DNA of 64,000 bases from a virus, in the IMG/VR virus record IMGVR_UViG_3300031712_000003, positions 1 to 64,000 of that record, one strand, 5' to 3'. The position numbers and the translations under genes were made by a program. How positions within the stretch are numbered: the stretch's first letter is position 1; each line of letters begins with the position of its first letter. Shown one piece after another: positions 36,371-45,990 of the stretch. The notes below the pieces were generated by a model that had not been told where the DNA came from, ran no database searches, and was given only the letters and a program-made list of their open reading frames with translations.

Positions 36371-39300
36371 TTAGTACTCCTCGATGTGGGCAGGGGTCCA
36401 GATCTCTGTAGTGGCAGCTTCTTTAGCCACTTCCTCGTCGTGATCCGCACCAGGCTTAGGTACATTCTCTCCAGGGGTCAACCCAGCCTGAAAAACGAAC
36501 GGGCTGATACCCTTACTCATCGGACAACTCACTTCGAGGTTTACTGCAGCCCGAGTGAGAGCCACATAGGCCAAGTTCCTCTCTGCCTTCATTCGAGCCA
36601 TCTCGACAACTGGGTCAGGTGGAGGCTCATCAGCCTTGGGCTTGCGTTCCATAGGGAAGATACCCTTGGGCATGAGGACCGTCACGTTCTTCCACTGAGC
36701 TCCCTTGACCGCATGCACTGTCGACAAGGAGATAGCCGGTGGCTTGTCCCTTCGAACTGCTGGGTCGAGCTTCTGCTGCTCCTTTTCCCACTTGTCTGGG
36801 TCAATTCGGAGAGTCTCAGCGATCTTCGTATAACGCCCAAGTTTTTGAACAAATCCTTGTGCAACAGCTGGGTCTGTTACATTCGCCTGGTCATGCTCAT
36901 TGGGTTTCGAGAGAGCAAAGAGGAACTGGACCGCCCCAAGACCCTTAACCGATTGAGGCTTGGTCTTGGTAGGCATGACACCCTCCTCTCCAAGCTCAGG
37001 GGGGATTGATTCCTTGGTCTCGTCTTCATCCTCATCATCCTCGTCTTCGGAGTAGACAGCCACATTATTCGTGATCTGCTCTCGAAGGGAGGTGGTCTCA
37101 GTTACCGTTCTTCTAGCTGTAGCGTCCCAGCTCGTGACTGTGGACTTCATGTTGTCGAGTAGGTAATTGAGCAGCTCATCAGTGGGCTTGTTCTCCCCAA
37201 TGAAGGATCGAAGGTCCCGGACATTAGCCGCCATCCCTCGAAGGTTGTCGGCCAGCTCATCTACTCTCTTACCAAACATCCACTCGCCCTTGCTTGTATC
37301 GCCGCGAGCAAAGGCAATAATCTTGAGACGATAGGGCAGTTTCAGCTTTTCGGCCAGCATACGAACGTACCTGGACTCCAAGAGGATGTCAGGTCGAACC
37401 GACTTAACATCCACTCGCTCCCGGCGAGCTACATCGTTGAGGGCTTCATCAACCGCCCTCTCGACGTCATCAGGCCCCATGAATAGAGCACGGTCAGGCT
37501 TCATGAGGGCAGCTACGAGGGACTTCTTCATCTTCTCGTAGTCGTTACCAGCAGCTAGGTCGATGAACCCAAGTACTGCGCGAGACTCGGGGGCCTCCAA
37601 GAAGCCCTTCCCTCCCCGTCGAACATAGGGTATCTCATTGATAATACAGGCAGTTTCGAAGTCATTCAACTCGGCGTTGGTGCGTGCGAGTACCGCGAAG
37701 TTCTCAGCGTCCGCCCCCTCATCAATGTCCCTTCGGTACCGCCCAACAGTCTCAATAGCGGCTTCGACGTTGTCTTCAGGAGTAGATACTTGAATCGAGG
37801 CTCGACCTCGGTCCTTGCGCGGGTCCGCCATCGAGGCAACCACGGTCCCATCACTGTCATGGGCGATGAGTGTGTTGGCCGCTTCCACAATCTCGGGCTG
37901 ACATCGATAGTTGGTGCGGATGTTCCGCGTTGTCCAACCATCATCAAGTGCTTGGAACAACTCAGGTTTTGCACCACGAAACTGGTAGATGGCTTGCTTC
38001 TCGTCACCCACCATCCAGATCGACTTGTCCTTTGAGTCTTGAGTAATCTGCTCAGACATCATGGCGAAGATTTGATGCTGGACTGTATTGAGGTCCTGAG
38101 CTTCATCGACCAAGATGTGGTCATACATGCCCTGGATAGCGGCCTTGGCTTTCGGATCTCTTACTAGGATGTCACGGAGGACCTTCAACATATCGTCGAG
38201 ATCCCCGAGTCTTTCTCCACCCTTACGGTTCCGGCTCATGAAGCTCTCGAATGGCTTCGAGGGGTTACATGGAGGGCGCCACCCGGGGATGTCCCCTTTG
38301 AGACCCAAATACATCTCGTACCAGATTACCGCCTGAGCTTCCGCTTTGGAGGTTACCGAAGCCTTAGCTTGTTCGAGGGTGACGTCGTTACCGCGCCACG
38401 CATTGAGGAGCAGGTTTGCCTTCTTGGCCTTGGGGGGCTCAGTCACCCAAGACCGCGGGTATCCATACTTCGAGACCAAGGAGTCTGGTCCGCACTCGGT
38501 CCACATGTTGCGGATAGCTTGGGACAGAGAAGCTGGGTTGATACTTTTCACTCCCCTGCCAGTCGGAGCAATGAGCCTGGGCGCGCGGAGCATATCTTGC
38601 TCCTCCCGTGTCCCAAAGCCTGGGGTGTCTCGGGTCCCGACGATCAGTTTCGCGAATAGCGAATGCATCGTCCCGACCTGGATTCCAGAAGCCCCCTCAC
38701 CGACCTTCTTAGCGATCTTGTCCTTCAGCTCATTGGCCGCTTTACGGTTGAAGGAACATGCCATGACCCGCGCCGGGTTAACCCGACCATCCTTCACAAG
38801 GAAGTCAATACGCGCGACCAGGGTTGTGGACTTACCGGAGCCAGCCCCGGCAGCCACCCGTACTCGACCCCCGGTGAGGGCTGCAGCTCGTTGCTCATCA
38901 TCCAGCTCTCGGAGTGGAATGGGAATATTCTGGATGAGGTTGGGGTCGCTGATAGCCGCCACGGCTGCCGCTGTCGCAATACCAACCACCTTGGACTCTT
39001 TTGGAGGATCATCCGGTATATTGTTGACTTCCAAGGACTTCCGAGCCGCATCTGTAGCATTGGCTTGGACTTTGGTGAGCATCAAGGATCTAGATTGTTG
39101 TTCGTCCCGACTTGTTTGCGCACCCTGCTCGGCAACCTCTTTAATACTAGTAGTATTGATCTCATTCGAGGCAGCAACTTCATTTGAAGCGCTATCTACT
39201 GGGGTTGGAGCATACTCACCTGACCCCGCCTGCTTAGCAGCAGCGTCGATCCAACTCCGCATCCGGAGGTTGATCAACGGGATAGCATCGAAGATATCAA

Positions 39301-39760
39301 GAGCCTTGTCTGCATCCTCTAACATTGAGGCAGAGATTGCAGCCTTGACCTGTCGAACATACTTGGGGTTATCCAAGATACCCTTGACAGTCTGGGCCCC
39401 ACCTCTAGTGAGAAGCGTTCGGAACTGTAGCGCGCGTCGAGCTGCCCCCGCGGGGTTGAACACCTTCAAGTTCAGAGCCCGGCGCAACATGGTCTTCTGA
39501 GACTCTTTGGATAGGTGTGTCTCCAGATACTCTCGATACTGATCGATCTGAGTATCTGCCATTCGAAGGATCTTGAGACCCCGTCTGATTAGGGCGTCTT
39601 CAACATCATCAACCCCAGAAGTTTCCTCAGCGTACCGTTCATAGGTATCAAGAGCCAGGAGAAAAATGATGTATTCAGCTACCTGAAACTCACCGATCTC
39701 CAGGTCATCATCATTCTCGGGCTCATTGATTGCTACCTTTTTGGTGATCGGGATTAGCAT
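36371..39760 (-). CDS. UvrD/Rep-like superfamily 1 DNA helicase with long N-terminal extension
   Basis: A 1129-residue protein with all main SF1A motifs: Q motif LDDEQRAAALTGG, Walker A AAGAGSGKST (about 303-312), Ia VMACSFNRKAANELKDKI, II LVDEAQDLN, III MVGDEKQAIYQFRGA, IV IRTNYRCQPEIVEAAN, V STVHAVKGAQWKNVTVL and VI RNLAYVALTRAAVNLEV. Such enzymes unwind DNA 3' to 5' using ATP. About 285 residues precede the Q motif, helical and then disordered, with no known domain. An acidic run (EDEDDEDEDE) interrupts the 2B region. No nuclease domain is visible. It lies between sheath and tube, an unusual place for a replication or repair enzyme. I prefer the ATG at 39760 over a GTG at 39775. Confidence 0.9.
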   Translation of the reverse strand: MLIPITKKVAINEPENDDDLEIGEFQVAEYIIFLLALDTYERYAEETSGVDDVEDALIRRGLKILRMADTQIDQYREYLETHLSKESQKTMLRRALNLKVFNPAGAARRALQFRTLLTRGGAQTVKGILDNPKYVRQVKAAISASMLEDADKALDIFDAIPLINLRMRSWIDAAAKQAGSGEYAPTPVDSASNEVAASNEINTTSIKEVAEQGAQTSRDEQQSRSLMLTKVQANATDAARKSLEVNNIPDDPPKESKVVGIATAAAVAAISDPNLIQNIPIPLRELDDEQRAAALTGGRVRVAAGAGSGKSTTLVARIDFLVKDGRVNPARVMACSFNRKAANELKDKIAKKVGEGASGIQVGTMHSLFAKLIVGTRDTPGFGTREEQDMLRAPRLIAPTGRGVKSINPASLSQAIRNMWTECGPDSLVSKYGYPRSWVTEPPKAKKANLLLNAWRGNDVTLEQAKASVTSKAEAQAVIWYEMYLGLKGDIPGWRPPCNPSKPFESFMSRNRKGGERLGDLDDMLKVLRDILVRDPKAKAAIQGMYDHILVDEAQDLNTVQHQIFAMMSEQITQDSKDKSIWMVGDEKQAIYQFRGAKPELFQALDDGWTTRNIRTNYRCQPEIVEAANTLIAHDSDGTVVASMADPRKDRGRASIQVSTPEDNVEAAIETVGRYRRDIDEGADAENFAVLARTNAELNDFETACIINEIPYVRRGGKGFLEAPESRAVLGFIDLAAGNDYEKMKKSLVAALMKPDRALFMGPDDVERAVDEALNDVARRERVDVKSVRPDILLESRYVRMLAEKLKLPYRLKIIAFARGDTSKGEWMFGKRVDELADNLRGMAANVRDLRSFIGENKPTDELLNYLLDNMKSTVTSWDATARRTVTETTSLREQITNNVAVYSEDEDDEDEDETKESIPPELGEEGVMPTKTKPQSVKGLGAVQFLFALSKPNEHDQANVTDPAVAQGFVQKLGRYTKIAETLRIDPDKWEKEQQKLDPAVRRDKPPAISLSTVHAVKGAQWKNVTVLMPKGIFPMERKPKADEPPPDPVVEMARMKAERNLAYVALTRAAVNLEVSCPMSKGISPFVFQAGLTPGENVPKPGADHDEEVAKEAATTEIWTPAHIEEY

Positions 39761-39838
39761 GCCTTCAATTCCCACGTTATGGACGTACTACAACCAAAGC
39801 CAACCCACAAGGGATTTATGCTAGAGTCCGCATACGAC

Positions 39839-39870
39839 AAGGCTCCTCAGTGTTACCACCAAGGAGCCTT
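39839..39870 (-). terminator. Hairpin after the tail sheath gene
   Basis: AAGGCTCCT and AGGAGCCTT form a nine-base-pair stem around a 14-base loop, 19 bases beyond the sheath stop. There is no long T run after it on the minus strand. Position after a highly expressed gene suggests a terminator or RNA 3'-end stabiliser. The rest of the 128-base gap holds CATAAATCCC, distantly like the ATGTAAAT octamer, before the helicase. Confidence 0.55.
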
Positions 39871-39888
39871 CAGTCATTGCCTGGACTA

Positions 39889-42800
39889 TCAGATCCTGGC
39901 GCGCAGGTTGAAGGTCAAGACGAGGTACAACAGCGGGAATATCGGCTGGTAGTACGCTTCGGCGTTCAGAGTAGTTGGGTCATTAGGGTCGACCGTGGCC
40001 GAGATGCCAGTGAAGGCAGCCACAATCTCCTGTTGAATCAACTGCTTGAACAACGAAGTCATGCTGACTTCGACTTCATTGGTCCTGCTGGCGAGGAACT
40101 TCGTACCTACGAAGGCATCGAGGACCGACCTCGAACTAATCGAAACGTAGTCGGCGATCTGGGTCACTGTCGGCAACCGAGTCAGGACCGACGTCATGTT
40201 GGTCGTGAGACCCTGACGAACCCTGATGATAGGCTGCAGATCTTCTAGAACCGTGATACCAGCGACGGCCGTTTGATTGGCCTCCACCGGGTCCATGATC
40301 CTCGGGATTCGAGTGAACCCTTGGAGCTGCCTATGAGTGTACGGGGTTGCAACGTCAACCGCCGGTGAGCAGACCGCACCAGCCATGGCCGCCGCGTAGA
40401 AGGTCCCGTCAACCAAGGACTCGAAGGTGTTGCCCAACTCATCCGTGAAGGTAACCACAGAGGAGTCTGGGTAGAAAGCCACGATTCTTGAACTGAAGAG
40501 GCCCTTTGCGACTGACTGAGCTGTGGTCGGAGAGGTCCCACTTGCAAAGCCAATCATACCCATTCGCTCGGACTGGTTGCGGATATTCGACATTACCTCA
40601 CAATGCTGAGTCAAAGCCGAGTAAACCGCAGTGTCAGTGCTCAGGGGTACGAGGACATCGGGCTTGACATTCCCTGGTAGGGGAGTTGCCAGACCTTGGA
40701 TAGCCGTGATGAACGAGGAGGCTGCCGCTTGGTTCGTGTTCGGAACCTTTAGCACCTGGGTGATTCCCACCAAGACTGCACCGTTGAGGATCGCCAAGTA
40801 CGCGCCCAAGACTACTCGGTTCTCAGCATTGAGTTGACCGTAGTTTGCTTCGATGGTCTTGAACGTGGTGAAGATCCGCGTCGAGAAGTCCTGCTTCATG
40901 TAGCGGTACGAGATGTAGTAGTAGTCACCGTTCTTCGGCTCGAGACCAGACGGGTTGAAGGTCTGGACATTTGCCGTGTCATTCACCCCAACATTCACAG
41001 TATTGGTGACGATAGTCTCCAAACCAGGGATGTAGTAGTACGGGATTCCAGGGTTAACCTGGAAGGTCTGGGAGATGACGAGGGTGAAAGTACCACCACT
41101 TGCATACTGAGTAGTGGACGGGAGGATGCTGAACCTCAAACCAGTACGGGAATCCGTATAGGTCTGTCCTGGGAACCCAGTACCTGACGAACCATTTGGA
41201 TTCGAGGAGGTGACTACGAAGTTGTTGGTAGCACTCTCCCCATTGTCGCCAGAGGTCCCTGGTACAATCCCAGTCCCAGTTGTCGTGTTGAACGCCGACT
41301 GAGTACCCCCAACGAACCCAACGCTCGATGCCGTTGCGCCAGTAGTGAGTGACTCAATAGTCAGATAGGTCTGACTATTGATGACATCCGGATAGGCGAC
41401 ACAACCTGTCGTATTTGGAGAAGGAGCTACGTGACCAACAGTTCCTGGAGTTCCCCAGTTTGTAACGGCAAACCCCGTTGTATCCATGAGGCGATCAACC
41501 ACCTCTTGAACACTCACCAAGGTCTGACTAGCAAACTCACCCTCGGTGAACCCGAGAAGCTCATTGGCTGTACCGTCCTGAATCAACAAGGTAGATTGAG
41601 GAGAGCCGTCTACACTGGTGATTCTGAGCTTGTTCAAGTTCCCCAGAGTTCCGACCGAAGCCGTACCCTGAGAGCCAATGACCAAGTTGACAGCCGTTAC
41701 AACCGCGCTAGTTGCTACGGAAGCACCGTTTGGTAGAGTGACCTGAAAGTCAACTCCGTTGACTCGAATCTTGAAGATATCGTTCAGGCCAGCAGTGATA
41801 TTGAAGGTTCCAGGAACTGAACCAATCAATGTTGCCGGCTTATCGAGGGCACCTACAGTACCAGCAGCAGTCTGGAACGTAGTGAACCCAAGGAGGGTCT
41901 CAGCAGTACCCTGATTGATGGTGACGTTACTGTTATGGTCGAGACCACCTGGGACCGAAGCCGGAGTTGAGTACCCTCGGATTACGAAGAAGGTGCTCGT
42001 CGAGCCTGGCCCTGGGATGGCCGTGAACAGGTCGTTGGCTGCTGTACTTGAGAAAGCCACATTAGCATCAATGACTGCATTGACTGCTACTGCTACTGCC
42101 GCCGGAGTAATCACACCAGCAGGAAGTGAAACCGTGAGGGCCACTCCGTCGATAGTGAGATTAAAGGTGGCTCCACCTACTGGGATAGTAATGTTACCAC
42201 CAGTTAGTGGTACAGCCTGACTAACCAAGTAAGCTCGGGTAGACCCTGACAACAGGGTTGAAATCGTAGTTCCGTTTACAGAGGTCCTCCAAGTATCGGA
42301 GGCGCCCACGTAGAAGGAATAGGGTTGAGCACCGAGGTTCGTGTAGACCGCATTCCGGGCCACTGCTTGACCGAAGGTGACCGTGACAGTCTCGCTCACG
42401 GGGGTTCCACCGACATGCATGGCGTCCGGGATCTGCTCAACACCACGAGGCCACTGGACGATCTGAGTCAGACCTCCACCCTTGGTACCAAAGCGAATCT
42501 GGTACAGGTTCTTGTTGAACAAGGACGAGAAGACCTCGTACTGACCAACCCCAAGAGGTCCTGGGACCTTGTTGGTCAGGATGTAGGTGTCGTCCGTGAT
42601 CCTGTTGTAGTAGAAGGTAGCGAAGACAGTCCAGTCCGGAGGAAGAGCATTCTTGAGAGTGATTTTCCGGTTGGGCCCGTCCACAGAGAGGACGGTAGCC
42701 GCTGGACGCCCTAGAGCGTCTTCGAGGTTCCGACCAACCCTAGCCACAATAAGGTCTGGACGATTCGTAATGAGGTCCTGACGGTTGTTGGCTACTGAGC

Positions 42801-44202
42801 TGTATAGGGACTGCCCGAGAACACTGTCACGCCCGTTACCCGTCGTTGGAACTTCGGGGAGGATGAACACGGTGTTGCTGACAGAGGCCGGAATGACCGT
42901 GGTGTCAACGAACGCAGCACACTCGACCAAGTACAGCTTGTCATCGACCAAGGTCGGAACAATCTGAGAGGCATCGAGGGGTTCAGTTCCAGGGGTGTTG
43001 AGAGTCGATGATACCGAGTAGCTGGTCCCCCAGTGGACGATTGAGACGTCCGGAGAGGGGTTAACAACTACGAAGTCCTGATTCTGGATGTAATCCGATC
43101 GACCCGAGCTAATCCCACAACGAATGACATTCGTTACTAAGGTATTTGGCAAGTAGTCAAACGTATCCTGCCAGGTATTCGCCCAGTAGTTGACTGTAAC
43201 CGTGGAGCCTGGAGGGGGCGCCAAGGCCAGAGTCACAATACCATTGGTCCCGTCTACTGCAGTCGGGATGACCTGGACGTTGTTGACCTTGACCACAACC
43301 TTGGAAGTGTCGGTAGTGGTGATGCCACCGGAGGTCCCGTCCACGATCGGACGCTGGAACACACGGAATTGAGTGTTACCGCTCGCCGTTTGACCCGAGG
43401 ATAGTCCGAGGATACCATTAGCTGTGCCGGCACCGATAAATACCGAGGAAGCCGCCGTAAGAGTGAGGTGGTTGAGACCTTCATTGTCAGCAAAAACTGA
43501 CGTTGCAAGCCCTGAGATAGCGGCTGCATCGATCTGAGTCTTCAGGCTCAAAGCCGTTGAGGACCCAGGAACGAACGTCACTGTCTGCTCAGACCCGTTA
43601 TTGGGCGTTACCTTCAGTGTATCATTGACACCCGCCACGATGACGAAGGGCTCGAACCCTGGAGTCGTGATTGATGAAGCAATCACTGAAACCTGAGCTG
43701 ATACATCGTCCGTGAAGGCAGTATCGCCTCGGTGGAAGTAGTAAGTGACGCGGACTGTGTCCGTCGGTTGAGGTGGTACTTGCAGAGTGACCTCACCCAA
43801 GGATCCGAGCACACTACCAACAGCCACAGGGCTGCCATTCACGGTCACAGTAACAGACCGTGTATCATTGGTAACTCGACCAAAACCTTGGCCATCTACC
43901 AACGGGAAGTTGCGGACTTGGAAGGTAACCCGAGACCCGTCATTCGCCCCAAGAATGGGGTTCGATGGGTTCGTGTTATCCACGATCCAGCGCAGGGTTA
44001 CGTCTTCATTGACGATTTGCTCATCAAGAGTAGACGAAGAACCACGCACCATTTCGAGATCATCTTGCTCCAGCTCTTCCTGACCGACACCGATAATGAA
44101 CGGTATCCGCAGGCCAGCAATGAGCGAAGCAACATTGGCCTCGGTCAGTGTGCGGGAGTATACACCAGGTGGAACGTACGTTGCGAAGGGTCCAAAAGAC
44201 AT
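39889..44202 (-). CDS. Tail sheath protein, giant form with inserted domains
   Basis: A 1437-residue sheath; T4 gp18 has 659. The N-terminus has the sheath signature PFATYVPPGVYSRTLTEAN. The last 330 residues show the conserved C-terminal fold: KPDVLVPLSTDTAVYSALTQ, MAGAVCSPAVDVATPYTH, VLEDLQPIIRVRQGLTTN and YQPIFPLLYLVLTFNLRARI. Between them lie large beta-rich insertions, including three modules with a G-x-NDxxKIxVNG core and a terminal LLGF or LGLS, and two with VNGxxV...PPxxTVxVxYY. These probably decorate the outside of the tail. I chose the ATG at 44202 with AGGAG six bases upstream, instead of a TTG at 44220. It contracts to drive the tube into the host. Confidence 0.92.
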   Translation of the reverse strand: MSFGPFATYVPPGVYSRTLTEANVASLIAGLRIPFIIGVGQEELEQDDLEMVRGSSSTLDEQIVNEDVTLRWIVDNTNPSNPILGANDGSRVTFQVRNFPLVDGQGFGRVTNDTRSVTVTVNGSPVAVGSVLGSLGEVTLQVPPQPTDTVRVTYYFHRGDTAFTDDVSAQVSVIASSITTPGFEPFVIVAGVNDTLKVTPNNGSEQTVTFVPGSSTALSLKTQIDAAAISGLATSVFADNEGLNHLTLTAASSVFIGAGTANGILGLSSGQTASGNTQFRVFQRPIVDGTSGGITTTDTSKVVVKVNNVQVIPTAVDGTNGIVTLALAPPPGSTVTVNYWANTWQDTFDYLPNTLVTNVIRCGISSGRSDYIQNQDFVVVNPSPDVSIVHWGTSYSVSSTLNTPGTEPLDASQIVPTLVDDKLYLVECAAFVDTTVIPASVSNTVFILPEVPTTGNGRDSVLGQSLYSSVANNRQDLITNRPDLIVARVGRNLEDALGRPAATVLSVDGPNRKITLKNALPPDWTVFATFYYNRITDDTYILTNKVPGPLGVGQYEVFSSLFNKNLYQIRFGTKGGGLTQIVQWPRGVEQIPDAMHVGGTPVSETVTVTFGQAVARNAVYTNLGAQPYSFYVGASDTWRTSVNGTTISTLLSGSTRAYLVSQAVPLTGGNITIPVGGATFNLTIDGVALTVSLPAGVITPAAVAVAVNAVIDANVAFSSTAANDLFTAIPGPGSTSTFFVIRGYSTPASVPGGLDHNSNVTINQGTAETLLGFTTFQTAAGTVGALDKPATLIGSVPGTFNITAGLNDIFKIRVNGVDFQVTLPNGASVATSAVVTAVNLVIGSQGTASVGTLGNLNKLRITSVDGSPQSTLLIQDGTANELLGFTEGEFASQTLVSVQEVVDRLMDTTGFAVTNWGTPGTVGHVAPSPNTTGCVAYPDVINSQTYLTIESLTTGATASSVGFVGGTQSAFNTTTGTGIVPGTSGDNGESATNNFVVTSSNPNGSSGTGFPGQTYTDSRTGLRFSILPSTTQYASGGTFTLVISQTFQVNPGIPYYYIPGLETIVTNTVNVGVNDTANVQTFNPSGLEPKNGDYYYISYRYMKQDFSTRIFTTFKTIEANYGQLNAENRVVLGAYLAILNGAVLVGITQVLKVPNTNQAAASSFITAIQGLATPLPGNVKPDVLVPLSTDTAVYSALTQHCEVMSNIRNQSERMGMIGFASGTSPTTAQSVAKGLFSSRIVAFYPDSSVVTFTDELGNTFESLVDGTFYAAAMAGAVCSPAVDVATPYTHRQLQGFTRIPRIMDPVEANQTAVAGITVLEDLQPIIRVRQGLTTNMTSVLTRLPTVTQIADYVSISSRSVLDAFVGTKFLASRTNEVEVSMTSLFKQLIQQEIVAAFTGISATVDPNDPTTLNAEAYYQPIFPLLYLVLTFNLRARI

Positions 44203-44307
44203 CCGACTCTCCTGACTCAATTGGTCTGAACAGGTCTGATTCGATTTGATCTTGGAAGTCTGTCAAGACTACCTAATAGATAGAACAGCGATTCGATCTG
44301 AGTCTGG

Positions 44308-44315
44308 ATTTACAT
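44308..44315 (-). promoter_or_regulatory. ATGTAAAT octamer (candidate late promoter) before the sheath gene
   Basis: Minus-strand CAAATGTAAATCCAGACTC, about 105 bases upstream of the sheath ATG, in a 171-base gap. Followed by CAGATCG as at other copies. The long leader would suit a strongly expressed gene. Activity is inferred. Confidence 0.45.
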
Positions 44316-44373
44316 TTGGATGTCCGGCCCCTTAGAACCGGAGGAACTTACTCTGACTCCAGGGAACAAGACT

Positions 44374-44811
44374 TTATTGGGTTGGCTTTACTTGTGAACC
44401 CCGCTCGACTCCCACAGCTAGATCTACTAGTTTTGCGCGGGCATTCCTTTGAGGTTGCCCCATTGCTGCGTATTCTGTGTATCCTTCACCATCAAGGCGT
44501 TCAAGGGCTGGACTACCTCCAACCTCTCGTACTTGCTTCTTGACTTTATCCCGCTCTCTGTAGGTGGCCCATCGAGACTCAGCACTCCTACCAACTATCT
44601 TGTCAGCAGTTGGATAGTCCTGATCATGAACCCCTGAGTTAGCCGGCGCAGCTCCACCAGCCTTGAACCCAAACCCAAAGGCTGTCCCATCGAACAACCG
44701 AGGTGCTTCCTCCTTACAGGAAGGGCATGGGTGTGTCGGGTTGTCCCCGAGCTTCAATGTGCGTTCAAACCTAGTCGAGCATTGTGCGCACTCGAAGGTA
44801 TAGCGAGGCAT
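44374..44811 (-). CDS. FmdB-like zinc-ribbon protein
   Basis: A 145-residue protein beginning MPRYTFECAQCSTRFERTL with a second pair CPSC near residue 34, the zinc-ribbon layout of FmdB-type small regulators. The rest is polar, with an ESRWATYRERDKVKKQV helix, and likely flexible. It lies between the putative tail terminator and the sheath gene. Zinc binding is well supported; its job in the virion or in regulation is unknown. A second FmdB-like protein is encoded near 58.3 kb. Confidence 0.75.
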   Translation of the reverse strand: MPRYTFECAQCSTRFERTLKLGDNPTHPCPSCKEEAPRLFDGTAFGFGFKAGGAAPANSGVHDQDYPTADKIVGRSAESRWATYRERDKVKKQVREVGGSPALERLDGEGYTEYAAMGQPQRNARAKLVDLAVGVERGSQVKPTQ

Positions 44812-44823
44812 AGAGTACCCCTT

Positions 44824-45990
44824 TCATCCGATCCGTTCGTAATTTGCATTTCGCCCGACTATTACAGGCGTAGTGTTGAAGAAAAGTGAAGCTTGTGAAA
44901 GAGCTTGGATACTAGAAGCCCCGTTGGGCTTCGTGTAAGCCGACGCCCTACTAATTGTGTAGGGAAGTGGAAGGTGCATCTCCCAATCAGATTGAATTGC
45001 AACACTCATAGAATAGTTGTAGTAGAAGAGCTCCGCAGCCTCATCGTAGACTTCCTCGGACTCACCGCCCATTGAAGTATCGGTCAACTCAATCCCTTCA
45101 GAGGATAGGTTGCTGCGCTTCTCAGCCCAGAGATACATGAAGACCAGATCCGCAATCTCTTCCATCTGAATAGGATCCCTAGAGATCACATCCAAATCAA
45201 AGGTAGCGTCGAACCGACCACCGAAGGCTTGCGCAGTCTCCACTCGGTCTGAGTACACGACAACCGCTTGCTTGTCCCCGGGCTTACCCCTCTTGCCAAA
45301 GGCGAGTATCACCCCAGGGAGGGTCTTCCAGTCTGCTGTATTCCACGACCACTTGATGGGTCCTATCGAAGGAGCGGCGTATCGATAATCAGCCGTAATC
45401 AGAGCCCCAGGGAAGAACCCCGTGTGAAAGGTGATCTCCTGAGCTTCGTAGTCAACCGTGTAGTCAGTACCCTCTACTAATAGGAGGTTCCGGTTGGTCC
45501 ACATACGAAGTGTCCCCTTGACCGGTTGATTCTGGATAGTAGCCGAAACCACTGGCCCTGATTGAGCCTGGATGATGGGTTCGTCGGTGATTGTCAGGAG
45601 TGGATCAATGATGAACTCCCCGAACTCTCCTGGAACAGTAGGAGCCGAGAGACACTCTATATAGTAGACCCCAGCGGGGATCGGCATCGAATCCCCGGAC
45701 TCCTTGAGCACAATCAAGTCCTCTTTCACCCACTCAAGTAGGTAGGCTGGTTCATTGTAGAAGGCCAGCATGACATGGCTCTCTACAGTACCAAGGAAGT
45801 TCTGAGGTGACACTTGGACCTTGTTCGCCGACGACCCCTTCACTACGATGCCATACTGGGGCCGCTCCTCGAATGCGAACTTGTTTTGCACGAAAGGTAC
45901 GATCTTCTCATAAACTGGATGTCTGGAGAAGCTGTCCTGCAACTCAAGTATGAGCCGTCTCTTCAGCGAGGATATTAGGTGAAAGTACAT
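44824..45990 (-). CDS. Probable tail terminator or neck protein
   Basis: A 388-residue protein. It has KFAFEERPQYGIVVKG near the N-terminus, a beta-rich insert with VEGTDYTVDYEAQEITFHTG (like modules in the sheath), then FDATFDLDVISRDPIQMEEI and a helix-strand C-terminus (LFYYNYSMSVAIQSDWEMHL). The last part resembles tail terminators, and the gene lies two positions before the sheath, where terminators are often found. It starts in a TAATG overlap with the actin-like gene. The family was not proved. Confidence 0.65.
   Translation of the reverse strand: MYFHLISSLKRRLILELQDSFSRHPVYEKIVPFVQNKFAFEERPQYGIVVKGSSANKVQVSPQNFLGTVESHVMLAFYNEPAYLLEWVKEDLIVLKESGDSMPIPAGVYYIECLSAPTVPGEFGEFIIDPLLTITDEPIIQAQSGPVVSATIQNQPVKGTLRMWTNRNLLLVEGTDYTVDYEAQEITFHTGFFPGALITADYRYAAPSIGPIKWSWNTADWKTLPGVILAFGKRGKPGDKQAVVVYSDRVETAQAFGGRFDATFDLDVISRDPIQMEEIADLVFMYLWAEKRSNLSSEGIELTDTSMGGESEEVYDEAAELFYYNYSMSVAIQSDWEMHLPLPYTISRASAYTKPNGASSIQALSQASLFFNTTPVIVGRNANYERIG

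Noticed and set aside
38346-39500. A 384-codon plus-strand reading frame
   Set aside because: It lies wholly opposite the helicase gene, whose motifs are unmistakable. It has no ribosome binding site, and all supported genes run on the minus strand.
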